This document shows positions 26,191-34,860 of a stretch of 64,000 nt of DNA, piece after piece. The stretch covers positions 1 through 64,000 of the forward strand of contig JANSWZ010000011.1 in assembly GCA_024743215.1 (NCBI GenBank), written 5' to 3'. The notes below the pieces were generated by a model. That model saw only the letters and a program-made list of their open reading frames with translations. It had not been told where the DNA came from and did not search any database. The position numbers and the translations under genes are program-made. Numbering within the stretch: the first letter of the stretch is position 1; every line of letters begins with the position of its first letter. Origin of the DNA: Alphaproteobacteria bacterium (GTDB lineage: Bacteria > Pseudomonadota > Alphaproteobacteria > Rhizobiales > GCA-2746425).

Positions 26191-26947
26191 GCAGCAATTC
26201 CAACTCGTCCGTTTCAAATGCGCGAATTGCCTCACCGCTCGCATCAGTCACCAAAACATCAATGGTCTGACAATCTGCGACATGATGACGTGCACGTCGG
26301 CCAAGTTTTTCTGAAGTGGTCACCACACAGACCTTGGCAGATGACGCGCACATCTGCTTTTTGACAAAGGCCTCATCAAAATCATCCGCTCCCAGACCGA
26401 AGTCAGCATCCAGCGCACATGCACCCAAAAAGCAAAGATCAGCCGATACATGGCTGACGGCCTGCACAGTCTCAGCTCCGACAGCCAAACCACCCGCTGC
26501 ACTCAGCCGACCTCCAATCAACACAGTTGGAATGGCTTTGGCCAATGTAGCCAGAGCAACGGCAGGCGATGGTGTGACGACCAGACTGTTGGGCATTAGT
26601 GGCAAGGTTTGGGCCAGACAAACCAAGGTCGAGCCGCCATCCAACAACAGGACCATACCATCAGCGGCCAGACCGGCAGCACGCTCCGCCAGCGCATCCC
26701 GCGACTGGTTCTGTGTTTCCATCCGAGAAAAGACCGGGTTTGGGCGTGCAAGAAGCGGTACCGCTCCGCCACGAACCCGTTGCACATAGCCGGCATCTTC
26801 AAGGGTTAAAATGTCCCGTCGGATCGTATCAAGCGACACATCCAATTCGGTCGCAAGAGCACTTGCGATCAATGTATCGCCCGCTGCCACACGGTTTCTC
26901 AATATCGATTGCCGCGTTTCAGGATTGTTCAGTTCGGGAGGATTCAC
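26183..26947 (-). CDS. DeoR-family transcriptional regulator
   Basis: About 254 residues from GTG 26947 (AGGTG eight bases upstream); the track extends to a TTG. The N-terminal winged HTH includes VSLDTIRRDILTLEDAGYVQRVRGGAV. The C-terminal sugar-phosphate-binding domain has MVLLLDGGSTLVCLAQ and a KVCVVTTSEKLGRRA block. It probably represses itself and the downstream MFS gene with which it overlaps. The effector is unknown, usually a sugar phosphate in this family. Confidence 0.87.
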   Translation of the reverse strand: MNPPELNNPETRQSILRNRVAAGDTLIASALATELDVSLDTIRRDILTLEDAGYVQRVRGGAVPLLARPNPVFSRMETQNQSRDALAERAAGLAADGMVLLLDGGSTLVCLAQTLPLMPNSLVVTPSPAVALATLAKAIPTVLIGGRLSAAGGLAVGAETVQAVSHVSADLCFLGACALDADFGLGADDFDEAFVKKQMCASSAKVCVVTTSEKLGRRARHHVADCQTIDVLVTDASGEAIRAFETDELELLHV

Positions 26948-27097
26948 GATTATACACCTGCGATTTTTTGCAACATCATGCAATAAAATGCATGATTCTG
27001 CATTATAACGCAAGACACCCAATCAAAGGCCACAAGCCTTGCAATTGCTCGATCATGTCAGGCAAAAGAGTCTCATAGGCTTCAGCAGTTAGTTAGC

Positions 27098-27397
27098 TTA
27101 AGAGCAATAAAGCGCGTGCAGCGTCTTGAGGACTTCGCTAACCTCTTTGCCTTTGAGAGAGTAATAAATTGTCTGCGCATCCCTGCGGGTTTGCACCAAC
27201 TCCGCTGCGCGCAGCTTTTTCAAATGATGCGACATCGCAGGTTGCGACATCTCAACAAGGCCAGCCAGAGCAAGAACACTCTGCTCACCCTCCAGCAAAA
27301 TGCACAGAATGCGAAGTCGTGCTGGTTGTGACAGCATCCCCATCAACTCTGAGGCTTCTCTTATTTTTGGCTCCAATGCGCCAACTGAATTGTCCAT
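27098..27397 (-). CDS. bigR: BigR/SqrR-like ArsR-family persulfide-sensing repressor
   Basis: About 99 residues from ATG 27397. A winged HTH (LVEMSQPAMSHHLKKLRAAELVQTRRDAQTIYYSL) follows an ILCILLEGEQSV helix with one Cys, and a second Cys lies at the C-terminus (LHALYCS). This two-Cys layout, with no metal site, is that of BigR and SqrR, which form a di- or polysulfide bridge in response to sulfide. It is divergent from the DUF2892-pmpAB-blh genes, the classic BigR regulon. An AT-rich palindrome lies in the shared promoter. Confidence 0.85.
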   Translation of the reverse strand: MDNSVGALEPKIREASELMGMLSQPARLRILCILLEGEQSVLALAGLVEMSQPAMSHHLKKLRAAELVQTRRDAQTIYYSLKGKEVSEVLKTLHALYCS

Positions 27398-27429
27398 AGA
27401 AATTTTCACTCTTGAATATACGAGATCAC

Positions 27430-27443
27430 TTATATAAATATAA
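27430..27443. promoter_or_regulatory. AT-rich palindrome, candidate BigR operator
   Basis: TTATATAAATATAA: TTATAT and ATATAA pair around two bases. It lies between the divergent bigR and DUF2892 genes in a very AT-rich stretch. BigR-type repressors bind AT-rich imperfect palindromes, so this is a natural candidate. Confidence 0.45.
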
Positions 27444-27474
27444 ATTGATATAACAACAAGCAAGGATGGATATC

Positions 27475-27696
27475 ATGTTCAAAACTGCAAATGTCGGCTC
27501 CGTTGATCGCATCGTTCGATTGATAGTCGGAGCTGTCTTCATCATTCTGCCTTTCATCTCCACATCACCACTGTGGTCCGGAGCACTCATGATCTGGTTG
27601 CTGCCGATCATCGGCATCGTTTTGATCGCCACCGCATTCTTCCGCTTCTGTCCACTCTACAAGATCCTCGGCGTCAAGACATGCAAAGCCGGTTGA
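27475..27696 (+). CDS. DUF2892 (YgaP-like) inner-membrane protein
   Basis: About 73 residues from ATG 27475, placed eight bases after AAGGA; the track start at 27466 is too close to that site. The pattern NVGSVDRIVRLIVGAVFI, two membrane helices and the end RFCPLYKILGVKTC are diagnostic for DUF2892, which often accompanies rhodaneses. First gene of the sulfide operon. The paired Cys (CPLY, KTC) could relate to sulfur chemistry; inference. Confidence 0.85.
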   Translation: MFKTANVGSVDRIVRLIVGAVFIILPFISTSPLWSGALMIWLLPIIGIVLIATAFFRFCPLYKILGVKTCKAG

Positions 27697-27715
27697 TGTC
27701 AAAAGAAGGTATTTT

Positions 27716-28138
27716 ATGACTGAATTTACACCTTGGGCATCGCTCAGTGGCGGTGTTCTCATTGGAATTGCCGCCATTCTCTTGATGGCACTCCATGGCC
27801 GTGTGGCCGGAATGACTGGAATTTTATCCGGTGTCATTCCGCCTCTTGGTACGGATTGGAAATGGCGCGTCGCCTTTCTGGCAGGTGCCATTGCAGCCCC
27901 ACCGATCTATTTGTTGCTCGGAGGAAACGTATCATTTAATGTTCCCGTCAGCATGGTCGCGCTTATCATCGGCGGGTTAATCGTTGGCGTCGGTGTCTTT
28001 TTTGGCTCTGGATGCACGAGCGGACATGGTGTTTGCGGCATGGCCCGACTGTCTCCCCGCTCCATTGCGGCAACATGTGTGTTCATGATTGCCACCTTCA
28101 TCACTGTTTTCATCACCCGTCATATATTGGGGTTGTAG
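27716..28138 (+). CDS. pmpA: YeeE/YedE (DUF395) sulfur transporter subunit PmpA
   Basis: A 140-residue membrane protein with four helices. Signatures LSGGVLIGIAAILLMALHGRVAGMTGI and GFGSGCTSGHGVCG-like (here FFGSGCTSGHGVCGMARLSPRS) with conserved Cys are those of the YeeE/YedE family, which moves thiosulfate or other sulfur species. It pairs with pmpB, starting two bases after its stop. AAGGT precedes the ATG. Part of the BigR-controlled set. Confidence 0.87.
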   Translation: MTEFTPWASLSGGVLIGIAAILLMALHGRVAGMTGILSGVIPPLGTDWKWRVAFLAGAIAAPPIYLLLGGNVSFNVPVSMVALIIGGLIVGVGVFFGSGCTSGHGVCGMARLSPRSIAATCVFMIATFITVFITRHILGL

Positions 28139-28139
28139 C

Positions 28140-28580
28140 ATGACACGTTTGTTATCTTCACTAATTATCGGTGCAATATTTGGCCTCGGAATTGCTATTT
28201 CCGGCATGGCAAACCCGGCAAAGGTTCTCAACTTTTTCGATCTGTTTGGGACTTGGGATCCAAGCCTCATCTTTGTTATGGGTGGCGCGCTCATTACGAC
28301 GGCCATTGGCTACCGCATCGTATTTGCCAAACAGCAAAAACCTTTAATGGGACCGACCTTTGTGGTGCCTAAAAACAAAGCCATCGATGCCCGTCTGATT
28401 GCAGGTTCGGCGACTTTTGGTGTCGGCTGGGGTCTTGCCGGCTTTTGTCCTGGCGGCGCTATCCCTGCTCTTGGTCTGGGATACTCCGAAACGCTGATTT
28501 TTGTAGCCGCAATGATCATCGGGATCATTGCTGCAAGGCAGGCGAACAAACGCTTTCAGGAAAACGCAATACTCGCCTGA
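28140..28580 (+). CDS. pmpB: YeeE/YedE (DUF395) sulfur transporter subunit PmpB
   Basis: About 146 residues from ATG 28140; the track adds codons inside pmpA. Four helices. GLGIAISGMANPAKVLNFFDL and the Cys-containing GLAGFCPGGAIPALG are family signatures. PmpA and PmpB together make the equivalent of one full-length YeeE. The gene sits between pmpA and blh. Confidence 0.87.
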   Translation: MTRLLSSLIIGAIFGLGIAISGMANPAKVLNFFDLFGTWDPSLIFVMGGALITTAIGYRIVFAKQQKPLMGPTFVVPKNKAIDARLIAGSATFGVGWGLAGFCPGGAIPALGLGYSETLIFVAAMIIGIIAARQANKRFQENAILA

Positions 28581-28649
28581 CGTCGCAATCCCTGCCTCGC
28601 CCGGCCAAAACAACACATCAACCAGTTGAATAAGAAAAGTCAAATATTA

Positions 28650-28667
28650 TATTCAAAAATATGAATA
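28650..28667 (+). promoter_or_regulatory. AT-rich palindrome upstream of blh, candidate second BigR site
   Basis: TATTCA and TGAATA pair around six A/T bases, directly before the blh ribosome site. It suggests blh has its own promoter in addition to read-through from pmpB. Confidence 0.4.
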
Positions 28668-28674
28668 GGAGAAT

Positions 28675-29562
28675 ATGATGAGCGAATACAACACAAATCT
28701 ATCAGTTCAACCAGAAGTGACCGCATTTTTTGACGAGGTAACGAATACAATCAGCTATGTGGTCAAAGACCCGTCCAGCAATTCCTGTGCAGTCGTCGAT
28801 TCGGTCATGGACATAGATTATGCCGCTGGACGGCTTGCCTATGATCATGCAGATCGCATCATTTCCTACATCTCAGATAACGGTCTGAAACTGGAATGGA
28901 TCATTGAAACACACGTCCATGCAGACCATCTGTCCGCAGCCCCCTATATCCAGGAAAAGCTGGGTGGCAAGATCGGCATCGGTGACAAAATTCTGATTGT
29001 TCAGGATACATTTGGCAAGGTCTTCAACGAAGGCACCGAGTTCCAACGCGACGGATCCCAATTTGATGCGTTATTCAAGGATGGCGACACCTACCGCATT
29101 GGCTCAATGCAGGCCCTTGCCATTCATACACCAGGCCATACCCCCGCATGCATGGTTCACGTCATGGGAAATGTTGCCTTTGTCGGTGACACTTTATTTA
29201 TGCCGGATGCCGGGTCCGCCCGGGCCGACTTCCCGGGCGGAGATGCCGGAACGCTTTATGACAGTATCCAGAAGGTTCTAACCCTGCCAGATGAGATGCG
29301 GCTGTTCATGTGCCACGACTATGGACCCAATGGTCGCGATATCCGCTGGGAAACCAGTATTGGCGAGGAAAAACAGTACAATATACACGTTGGCAATGCC
29401 AAATCCCGTGAAGAATTTGTGAAGTTTCGAAGTGAACGGGATGCCACGCTCGACATGCCGACGCTCATTCTTCCATCGCTTCAGGTCAACATGCGCGCGG
29501 GCGAAGTGCCGCGCGATGATGACGGAAACCCAATGCTGAAAGTGCCAATTAATCAGCTGTAA
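28675..29562 (+). CDS. blh: Blh, metallo-beta-lactamase-fold persulfide dioxygenase-like protein
   Basis: A 295-residue MBL-fold protein. Metal ligands are visible: THVHADHLSAA (H.H.DH), the later His in HTPGHTPACM, the bridging Asp in FVGDTLFMPDAGSARADFPGG, and His in MCHDYGPNGRD. This is the Blh/ETHE1-like group that oxidises glutathione persulfide to sulfite. AGGAGAAT precedes two adjacent ATGs (28675, 28678). It is a classic BigR target. Sulfite made here could be handled by the downstream SulP. Confidence 0.9.
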   Translation: MMSEYNTNLSVQPEVTAFFDEVTNTISYVVKDPSSNSCAVVDSVMDIDYAAGRLAYDHADRIISYISDNGLKLEWIIETHVHADHLSAAPYIQEKLGGKIGIGDKILIVQDTFGKVFNEGTEFQRDGSQFDALFKDGDTYRIGSMQALAIHTPGHTPACMVHVMGNVAFVGDTLFMPDAGSARADFPGGDAGTLYDSIQKVLTLPDEMRLFMCHDYGPNGRDIRWETSIGEEKQYNIHVGNAKSREEFVKFRSERDATLDMPTLILPSLQVNMRAGEVPRDDDGNPMLKVPINQL

Positions 29563-29570
29563 AGCACTCA

Positions 29571-29607
29571 GGTGCGGACACCTTGCAATGGTAAGGCCGT
29601 CCGCACC
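29571..29607 (+). terminator. Hairpin between blh and the DUF442 gene
   Basis: GGTGCGGAC pairs with GTCCGCACC and an inner CCTT/AAGG stem closes the loop. No T-run follows. It may attenuate transcription so that the DUF442-sulP part is expressed less than blh. Confidence 0.5.
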
Positions 29608-29653
29608 CGCAATTGGTCTGCACGCGGTCTTAAACACAAGGGAATCTATCGTG

Positions 29654-30004
29654 ATGACTTACACAAGAATCAATGATGATCTTTCAGTCAGTTCGCAGAT
29701 TTATCCCGATGATATCGAACGGATAATCAAAAGTGGCTTTCGGTCCATCATCTGCAACAGGCCGGACGGGGAAACACCGGATCAACCAGACTTCGTCACA
29801 ATCGCATCACATGCGAAACAGGCCGGATTGGAAGCCCTCTACATCCCTGTCACACCCGGCGAGATGCAGGAAAAACAAGCAAATCAATTCGCGGAAGCCT
29901 TGCGCGCACTTCCTGGTCCCATTCTGGCATACTGCCGCAGCGGTGCCCGTTCTTCTGCATTGTGGAAACGGCAGAAAGAACTGGCTGAAAACATCTCCAA
30001 TTGA
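29654..30004 (+). CDS. DUF442 (TIGR01244) phosphatase/sulfurtransferase-like protein
   Basis: About 116 residues from ATG 29654 (a GTG lies one codon upstream of it). The fold is tyrosine-phosphatase-like with the active loop AYCRSGARS (C-X5-R). GFRSIICNRPDGETPDQP is the family opening. In BigR operons this domain is often fused to, or beside, the MBL enzyme and is thought to transfer sulfur. The stop overlaps the sulP start (TGATG). Confidence 0.85.
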   Translation: MTYTRINDDLSVSSQIYPDDIERIIKSGFRSIICNRPDGETPDQPDFVTIASHAKQAGLEALYIPVTPGEMQEKQANQFAEALRALPGPILAYCRSGARSSALWKRQKELAENISN

Positions 30005-31788
30005 TGGCGAAGTGGCAAAACAACATGTTCACACAGACCTTGCGCACTTTGGGCAAGATTGCGCCTCGCTATCTGCCAATTCTGACATGGAGCAAGTCCT
30101 ACAATCGGGACATTTTCGGTAGTGACATGATGGCGGCACTGATCGTAACAATCATGCTGATCCCGCAATCATTGGCCTATGCCTTGTTGGCGGGACTTCC
30201 AGCACAAATGGGCATTTATGCGTCCATGTTACCGATCATTCTCTACGCAATTTTTGGAACAAGTGGCACATTGGCAGTGGGGCCCGTCGCCGTCATCTCG
30301 CTCATGACCGCAGCAGCAATCGGTAAAATCGCTCAGCCTGGATCAGCGGAATTTGTCGTAGCCGCTCTCACGCTGGCATTCCTGTCTGGCGCGCTCCTTA
30401 TGATTTTGGGTATTCTGCGTTTGGGGTTTCTGGCCAATTTTCTTTCCCATCCGGTGATCTCCGGTTTCATAACCGCATCCGGTATCTTAATCGCAACCAG
30501 CCAACTCAAACATATTCTCGGTGTGACGACTGAGGGGCACAATCTGCCAAACCTTCTGGCTTCTCTTGGACAAAACATTCAAAATTCGAACCTCTATACC
30601 GCCGCACTCGGTATCGGGGCACTGATACTGCTGATTTGGGCCAGAAGCGGCTTGAAACCGCTGCTCAGGCGATGCGGCCTACCTTCTGGAGCAGCGGATA
30701 TCGCCGCCAGGACCGGCCCCGTCGCTGCAGTTATTGGCACCATCCTGCTTGCGTGGACACTTGATCTGGGCGCCAAGGGCGTTGCTCTTGTCGGCGAAAT
30801 TCCACAGGGCCTGCCTCCACTCACGCTTCCATCCTTCTCAATCGCACTTTGGCGCGATCTCATCGCTTCGGCTGTTATCATCTCTGTCATCGGCTTCGTT
30901 GAATCAATCTCTGTGGCACAGACCCTTGCTGCTAAAAAGCGGCAACGCATAGACCCTGATCAGGAATTGATCGGCCTTGGGGCTGCCAATATGGGAGCGG
31001 CATTCACAGGCGGATTTCCAGTGACAGGCGGGTTTTCAAGATCTGTCGTCAATTTTGATGCTGGTGCACGCAGCCCGGCAGCAGGTGCTTATACTGCGCT
31101 CGGGCTTGCTTTGGCTGCACTGTTTCTTACACCGTTCATCGCGTTTCTGCCAAAGGCCACTTTGGCCGCAACTATTGTTGTTGCCGTCATGTCGCTGGTG
31201 GATTTTTCAATTCTGAAGAAAACCTGGCAATACTCCAAAGCGGATTTCACTGCCGTCTTCACCACATTGCTGATCACTCTTTTATTCGGTGTGGAATGGG
31301 GTGTCATTGCAGGTGTTCTGATTTCGCTCTTGATCCATCTCTACAATTCTTCCCGCCCTCACATCGCAATTGTCGGACAGGTCCCGCACACCCATCACTA
31401 TCGCAACATTCTGCGCCACAACGTCATTACGCATGAGACCGTTCTTTCGCTCCGGGTCGATGAAAGTCTCTATTTTGCCAATGCACGATTTCTGGAAGAT
31501 GTGGTTTCGCGAGAAGTGGCGGAAAGGCCATCCATCAAACATCTCGTTCTACTGTGCGCAGCCGTAAATCACATAGATATGAGTGCGCTTGAATCCCTTG
31601 AAGCCATCAATGACCGTCTTCGCGACATGCAGGTAAAACTGCATCTCAGCGAGGTTAAAGGCCCGGTCATGGATCGATTGACTGGCACTGACTTTTTGGA
31701 ACAACTCACGGGCAAGGTATTTCTCAGCCACCATCAAGCCATAAACGAATTGTCCGGTCAGCCCCACAACACCGTCCCAACCCCTTGA
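30004..31788 (+). CDS. SulP family anion permease with STAS domain
   Basis: About 594 residues from ATG 30004, one base overlapping the DUF442 stop. The transmembrane part has the SulP signature DMMAALIVTIMLIPQSLAYALLAGLP and FTGGFPVTGGFSRSVVNFDAGARSP. The C-terminal STAS domain (about 450-560) has LVLLCAAVNHIDMSALESLEAI. SulP proteins carry sulfate, sulfite or bicarbonate. Its place at the end of a persulfide-oxidation operon suggests movement of sulfite or sulfate made by Blh. Confidence 0.9.
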   Translation: MAKWQNNMFTQTLRTLGKIAPRYLPILTWSKSYNRDIFGSDMMAALIVTIMLIPQSLAYALLAGLPAQMGIYASMLPIILYAIFGTSGTLAVGPVAVISLMTAAAIGKIAQPGSAEFVVAALTLAFLSGALLMILGILRLGFLANFLSHPVISGFITASGILIATSQLKHILGVTTEGHNLPNLLASLGQNIQNSNLYTAALGIGALILLIWARSGLKPLLRRCGLPSGAADIAARTGPVAAVIGTILLAWTLDLGAKGVALVGEIPQGLPPLTLPSFSIALWRDLIASAVIISVIGFVESISVAQTLAAKKRQRIDPDQELIGLGAANMGAAFTGGFPVTGGFSRSVVNFDAGARSPAAGAYTALGLALAALFLTPFIAFLPKATLAATIVVAVMSLVDFSILKKTWQYSKADFTAVFTTLLITLLFGVEWGVIAGVLISLLIHLYNSSRPHIAIVGQVPHTHHYRNILRHNVITHETVLSLRVDESLYFANARFLEDVVSREVAERPSIKHLVLLCAAVNHIDMSALESLEAINDRLRDMQVKLHLSEVKGPVMDRLTGTDFLEQLTGKVFLSHHQAINELSGQPHNTVPTP

Positions 31789-31862
31789 CAGTTTTTGCCC
31801 ACACCTTCCTAGTCGCTTCGCTCATTTACTGAATTGAGCAATGATTCTGAAAGGAAAACGAC

Positions 31863-32117
31863 ATGGGAATTGGCAGCCTTATTATATTTCTGCTTATCGG
31901 TGCAATTGCTGGCTGGTTGGCCGGCATGATCATCTCAGGTTTCGGCTTCGGCCTGCTCGGCAACATCATTGTCGGAATTATAGGCGCCTTCATTGCGGGC
32001 AATGTGCTTCCCGCAGTAGGAATTCAAATCGGTGGAGGCCTTTTTGGCTCCATAATCCACGCGACCATCGGCGCGGTGTTACTGCTTTTCGTAGTCAAAC
32101 TTGTCAAAAAAGCCTGA
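31863..32117 (+). CDS. GlsB/YeaQ/YmgE family small membrane protein
   Basis: 84 residues, three membrane helices, Gly-rich: FLLIGAIAGWLAGMIISG, GLLGNIIVGIIGAFIAGNVL. This is the transglycosylase-associated (GlsB/YmgE) family, often induced by stress; molecular role unknown. A strong AAAGGAAAA site precedes the ATG and a good terminator follows. It stands apart from sulP by 74 bases and is probably transcribed alone. Confidence 0.9.
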   Translation: MGIGSLIIFLLIGAIAGWLAGMIISGFGFGLLGNIIVGIIGAFIAGNVLPAVGIQIGGGLFGSIIHATIGAVLLLFVVKLVKKA

Positions 32118-32133
32118 CGAAACAATCGCAAAT

Positions 32134-32178
32134 CTGGTCTTTCACATCCCGAACACGAGGTGAAAGACCAGTATTTTC
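32134..32178 (+). terminator. Rho-independent terminator after the GlsB-like gene
   Basis: CTGGTCTTTCAC pairs perfectly with GTGAAAGACCAG, followed by TATTTTCTC. It lies between convergent genes and may serve both. Confidence 0.8.
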
Positions 32179-32193
32179 TCATTTTATCTAACT

Positions 32194-33342
32194 TCAGGAA
32201 CGGAACCGAAGGTTGCCTGCATTCAGCTCGGAAACTGACTTGCATCCCATCAACCGCATACCGCGTTCAATCTCGGTGCGCATAAGCTCCAGCGCTCGCT
32301 CCACACCTGGCTGACCAGCCGCCGCCAGAGGGTACAGATAGAACCGCCCGCCCCCAACAGCCTTGGCACCAAGCGACAGAGCTTTCAGCACATGGGTGCC
32401 GCGCTGCACGCCGCTGTCCATAATGACATCAATCTGGTCTCCCACGGCATCCACAATTTCCGCCAACTGATCAAACGGCGCACGCGATCCATCCAACTGC
32501 CGTCCACCATGATTGGACAGCACAATGCCCGTACAGCCAATCTCAACAGCCCGTTTGGCGTCGGCGACGCTCATCACGCCCTTAAGGCAGAACTGGCCGT
32601 CCCATTCCTCAACCATTTTAGCAACATCATCCCAGGTCATGGAGGGGTCTAGCATTTCCGTAAAATAGCGCCCGATCGACAAGGCCCCATCACTCATATC
32701 CACATGATCATCAAGTTGTGGCAAAGCAAACTTCTCATGAGTGACATAATTGATGCCCCACACCGGCTTCATGGCAAACTGAACCATGCCGCCCAAAGTC
32801 AGACGAAACGGAATTGAAAAGCCGGTGCGCAAATCACGCTCCCGATTTCCGCCGGTTATGGAATCCACGGTCAGCATCATTACTTCCACACCAGCCTCTT
32901 TGGCACTCTGCATCATTGCCCGGTTGAGGCCACGATCCTTGTGGAAGTAAAATTGGTAGCATTGCGGGTTGCTGTGCTTCTTCCGCACCTCGGCAAGGCT
33001 GACGGTCCCCAGAGAAGACACACCGAACATGGTGCCATATTTTTCCGCCGCGGCAGCAACGGCCCGCTCGCCATCATGATGGAACAGGCGTTGTAGCGCC
33101 GTAGGCGAGCAATAAATCGGCATATCCAGTTTTTGCCCCATCACGGTAACGGACATGTCTACGTCCTGCACACCGGACAGAACATTCGGGACCAGATCGC
33201 AATCTTCAAACGATTCCGTATTACGTTGATAGGTCGTCTCATCATCAGCCGCACCGTCAATATAATTGAATATAGGGCCAGGCAAACGCCTTTGAGCAAG
33301 TTCACGAAAATCATGAAAATTGTGGCAATGTTTCAGGCGCAT
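32194..33342 (-). CDS. lldD: FMN-dependent L-lactate dehydrogenase / alpha-hydroxy-acid oxidase
   Basis: About 382 residues from ATG 33342 (MRLKHCHNFHDF), the usual family start; the track extends to 33384 with other ATGs at 33375 and 33354. The FMN-binding barrel has PGPIFNYIDGAADDE, YCSPTALQRLFHHDGE and the catalytic segment SNHGGRQLDGSRAP, whose His abstracts the proton. It oxidises L-lactate (or another 2-hydroxy acid) to the keto acid and feeds electrons to quinone. It stands alone. Confidence 0.88.
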   Translation of the reverse strand: MRLKHCHNFHDFRELAQRRLPGPIFNYIDGAADDETTYQRNTESFEDCDLVPNVLSGVQDVDMSVTVMGQKLDMPIYCSPTALQRLFHHDGERAVAAAAEKYGTMFGVSSLGTVSLAEVRKKHSNPQCYQFYFHKDRGLNRAMMQSAKEAGVEVMMLTVDSITGGNRERDLRTGFSIPFRLTLGGMVQFAMKPVWGINYVTHEKFALPQLDDHVDMSDGALSIGRYFTEMLDPSMTWDDVAKMVEEWDGQFCLKGVMSVADAKRAVEIGCTGIVLSNHGGRQLDGSRAPFDQLAEIVDAVGDQIDVIMDSGVQRGTHVLKALSLGAKAVGGGRFYLYPLAAAGQPGVERALELMRTEIERGMRLMGCKSVSELNAGNLRFRS

Positions 33343-33700
33343 AAAGACTCGCATTTTCTGGAATTTTGCCGCCATCGTAACCAACTGGTCATCGGTTGCA
33401 ACGGCTCAATCCGCAAGAGCCGCTTACGGCGGTTCGTTTCTGTGTCCGTCAGCACGTTTTAACGCTTAACCCGGAAACGAAATATGCGTATATGAACATC
33501 TGGCCAGCATCGGTTTCACAACAATCGCAGCCTCGGTTTTGATGGCATGCAATACAGCGCTTGCACCGAATAAACACGGAGCCAGTACTCCAGACCATTG
33601 CGCTGCTGACCAACAAATCTTACTGATGCCCTACAAACTGGCAACGCTCCGGCTAACGGCCCAATTGTTCCCGCCAAATTCTGATGTAAGGATACGCACC

Positions 33701-34837
33701 ATGACAAATTCCCCTTCCTCAGTGGATCCTGATGGCCTGATGGAGTTCTCGGTTGTTTTTACAGACCGCTCCCTCAACCACATGTCGCAGACATTTCAAA
33801 AAGTCATGAATGACATCTCCTCAATGTTAAAGGAGGTTTATAATGCTGACGCTGCGGTTGTTGTTCCAGGCGGCGGCACCTTCGCCATGGAAGCAGTTGC
33901 CCGGCAATTTGCTGGTGGCAAGAAAGCAATGGTTCTGCGCAATGGCTGGTTCTCATATCGCTGGACGCAAATTTTTGAAGCAGGCGACATCCCTTCAGAA
34001 CAGACCGTTCTGAAAGCACGCCAGAGCGGGAATGATCGCCCAGCCCCGTTTGCACCACACCCGATTGAGGATGTGGTCAAGACCATTCATCAGGAAAAAC
34101 CCGATATTGTCTTCGCACCCCATGTGGAAACGTCATCAGGTATTTTGCTGCCAGATGACTACATAAAATCGGTTACAGAGGCGGCCCATTCCGTCGGTTC
34201 ATTGTTTGTGCTCGACTGTATTGCCTCTGGCGCCTTGTGGGTCGACATGAAGGCCTGCGGCGTTGATGTTCTCATAAGCGCGCCCCAAAAAGGCTGGAGC
34301 TCATCACCATCTTCTGGCCTTGTCATGCTCAGTCAGCGGGCTTTGGATGTTCTGCCAGAAACCCAAAGCTCAAGCTTTGCAGTTGATCTCGCCAAATGGC
34401 ACCAGATCATGCAGGCCTATGAAAATGGTGGCCATGCCTATCATTCAACCATGCCGACCGACGCGCTGACAGGATTTCGCAACACGATGCTGGAAAGCCA
34501 AGACTATGGCTTTGAAAAACTGCGTGGAGACCAGATCAGCCTTGGTCAGGGTGTTCGTAAACTGCTGGCAGATCATGGTTACAAAAGTGTCGCAGCGCCT
34601 GGTTTCGAGGCACCGGGCGTCGTGGTCAGCTACACCAGCGACCCGGATATCCAGAACGGCAAGAAATTTGCAGCCCAGGGCATGCAGATCGCAGCAGGCG
34701 TCCCGTTGATGTGCGATGAACCATCCGACTTTTCAACATTCCGCCTTGGCTTGTTTGGGCTCGACAAGATGCATGATGTGGAAACGGCCGTTGGGAAAAT
34801 CGAAACCGCACTGAAACAAATTGAAGGAAAGGGTTGA
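33701..34837 (+). CDS. Class V PLP aminotransferase (alanine/serine-glyoxylate type)
   Basis: About 378 residues from ATG 33701, which has AAGGA upstream; the track adds 54 codons without support. PLP motifs: AVVVPGGGTFAMEAVARQ, VLDCIASGALWVDMKACGVDVLISAPQKGW, where the Lys of QKGW binds PLP. The closest group is the serine-glyoxylate/alanine-glyoxylate aminotransferases. The substrate is not certain. It stands alone between lldD and the ECF gene. Confidence 0.85.
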   Translation: MTNSPSSVDPDGLMEFSVVFTDRSLNHMSQTFQKVMNDISSMLKEVYNADAAVVVPGGGTFAMEAVARQFAGGKKAMVLRNGWFSYRWTQIFEAGDIPSEQTVLKARQSGNDRPAPFAPHPIEDVVKTIHQEKPDIVFAPHVETSSGILLPDDYIKSVTEAAHSVGSLFVLDCIASGALWVDMKACGVDVLISAPQKGWSSSPSSGLVMLSQRALDVLPETQSSSFAVDLAKWHQIMQAYENGGHAYHSTMPTDALTGFRNTMLESQDYGFEKLRGDQISLGQGVRKLLADHGYKSVAAPGFEAPGVVVSYTSDPDIQNGKKFAAQGMQIAAGVPLMCDEPSDFSTFRLGLFGLDKMHDVETAVGKIETALKQIEGKG

Positions 34838-34860
34838 AACACAACCCTTTGAACGGTGAG

